Assembly (NCBI GenBank): GCA_049663805.1
Contig: JBATEB010000224.1
Location: 1-14,151, forward strand
Direction: 5' to 3'
Length of the DNA: 14,151 nt
Origin: VBDM01 sp049663805
GTDB lineage: Bacteria; Pseudomonadota; Gammaproteobacteria; Burkholderiales; SG8-39
Both the position numbers and the translations under genes were made by a program. Each line of letters starts with the position of its first letter. Within the stretch, counting starts at the first letter, position 1. A model generated the notes under the pieces. The model made no database searches, had not been told where the DNA came from, and was given only the letters and a program-made list of their open reading frames with translations. Of the stretch, positions 13,997 to 14,151 are shown in pieces.

Positions 13997-14151
13997 TCAG
14001 GCCGCTTTGCGCGCCTTGCGCGCTCCGAAATACGCCTCGAGATCGTCCGCGTTCCCGATCAGCTTGCCGTCGATGAAGACCTGCGGCCAGGTGCCGCTGC
14101 CCGAAACGGCGCGCAGGGTGCTCGAGGTGACGTGCTTGCCGAGGGAGATTT
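13997..14151 (-). CDS. Glutaredoxin-type protein, C-terminal fragment (cut by right edge)
   Basis: Fifty residues are visible before the stop at 13997-13999; the rest, including any CxxC or CxxS active site, lies beyond the window. The fragment has the thioredoxin-fold cis-Pro motif TWPQVFIDG, the strand KLIG, and NADDLEAYF, where most glutaredoxins read GGSDDL, so one glycine and the serine of the glutathione-binding turn are changed. The SLGKHVTSSTLRAVSG segment before it resembles the glutaredoxin half of peroxiredoxin-glutaredoxin fusion proteins (family knowledge, by eye), so the full protein could be such a fusion. The tail is Lys/Arg/Ala-rich. It would be the first visible gene of the redox and envelope group. 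Confidence 0.85.
   Translation of the reverse strand, partial: ISLGKHVTSSTLRAVSGSGTWPQVFIDGKLIGNADDLEAYFGARKARKAA

Noticed and set aside
1..14151. Mobile elements, CRISPR arrays, tRNA genes or prophage remnants
   Set aside because: I found no terminal inverted repeats, transposase motifs, regularly spaced repeats or cloverleaf-like sequences; gene packing and composition look chromosomal throughout.

Overview
The window looks like a GC-rich chromosomal stretch from a Pseudomonadota bacterium, most likely a betaproteobacterium. That guess rests on base composition, on the style of the two-component and KaiC-like proteins, and on the cyclic glucan synthase; no rRNA or other marker gene is present to confirm it. 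The coding is dense. I see no tRNA, CRISPR array, insertion sequence, phage gene or attachment site. The longest gap between genes is about 217 bases.

Left region (2-5962, + strand): the C-terminal 1986 residues of a very large membrane enzyme of the cyclic beta-1,2-glucan synthase family (NdvB/ChvB/Cgs). The N-terminal glycosyltransferase part lies outside the window. A linker in this protein carries a 16-residue tandem duplication.

Middle region (6001-12011, - strand): six tightly packed genes that read as one operon, convergent with the glucan synthase and separated from it by a GC-rich hairpin. In transcription order they encode a REC-PAS protein with a GTG start, a Crp/Fnr-family regulator, an unrecognised 126-residue protein, a double-domain KaiC-like ATPase, a soluble hybrid histidine kinase, and a REC-GGDEF diguanylate cyclase. 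The REC domains of the first and last genes are close paralogues. The set looks like a signalling module joining a RecA/KaiC-type ATPase to phosphorelay, cyclic-di-GMP and transcription output, with no KaiA or KaiB in view. A TGTG-type dyad with Crp-site spacing lies upstream of the first gene.

Right region (12229-14151, - strand): a run of small genes suggestive of stress or redox defence. In transcription order they are the C-terminus of a glutaredoxin-type protein (cut by the window edge), a small protein with an RRM-like pattern, a BON-domain lipoprotein, a glycine-zipper lipoprotein, and an Fe/Mn superoxide dismutase whose start codon overlaps the lipoprotein stop. The dismutase has His where Escherichia coli SodA has its outer-sphere Gln.

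The most rewarding region for follow-up is the KaiC-centred operon and its upstream dyad. Several very long reading frames opposite the real genes are shadows caused by codon bias.
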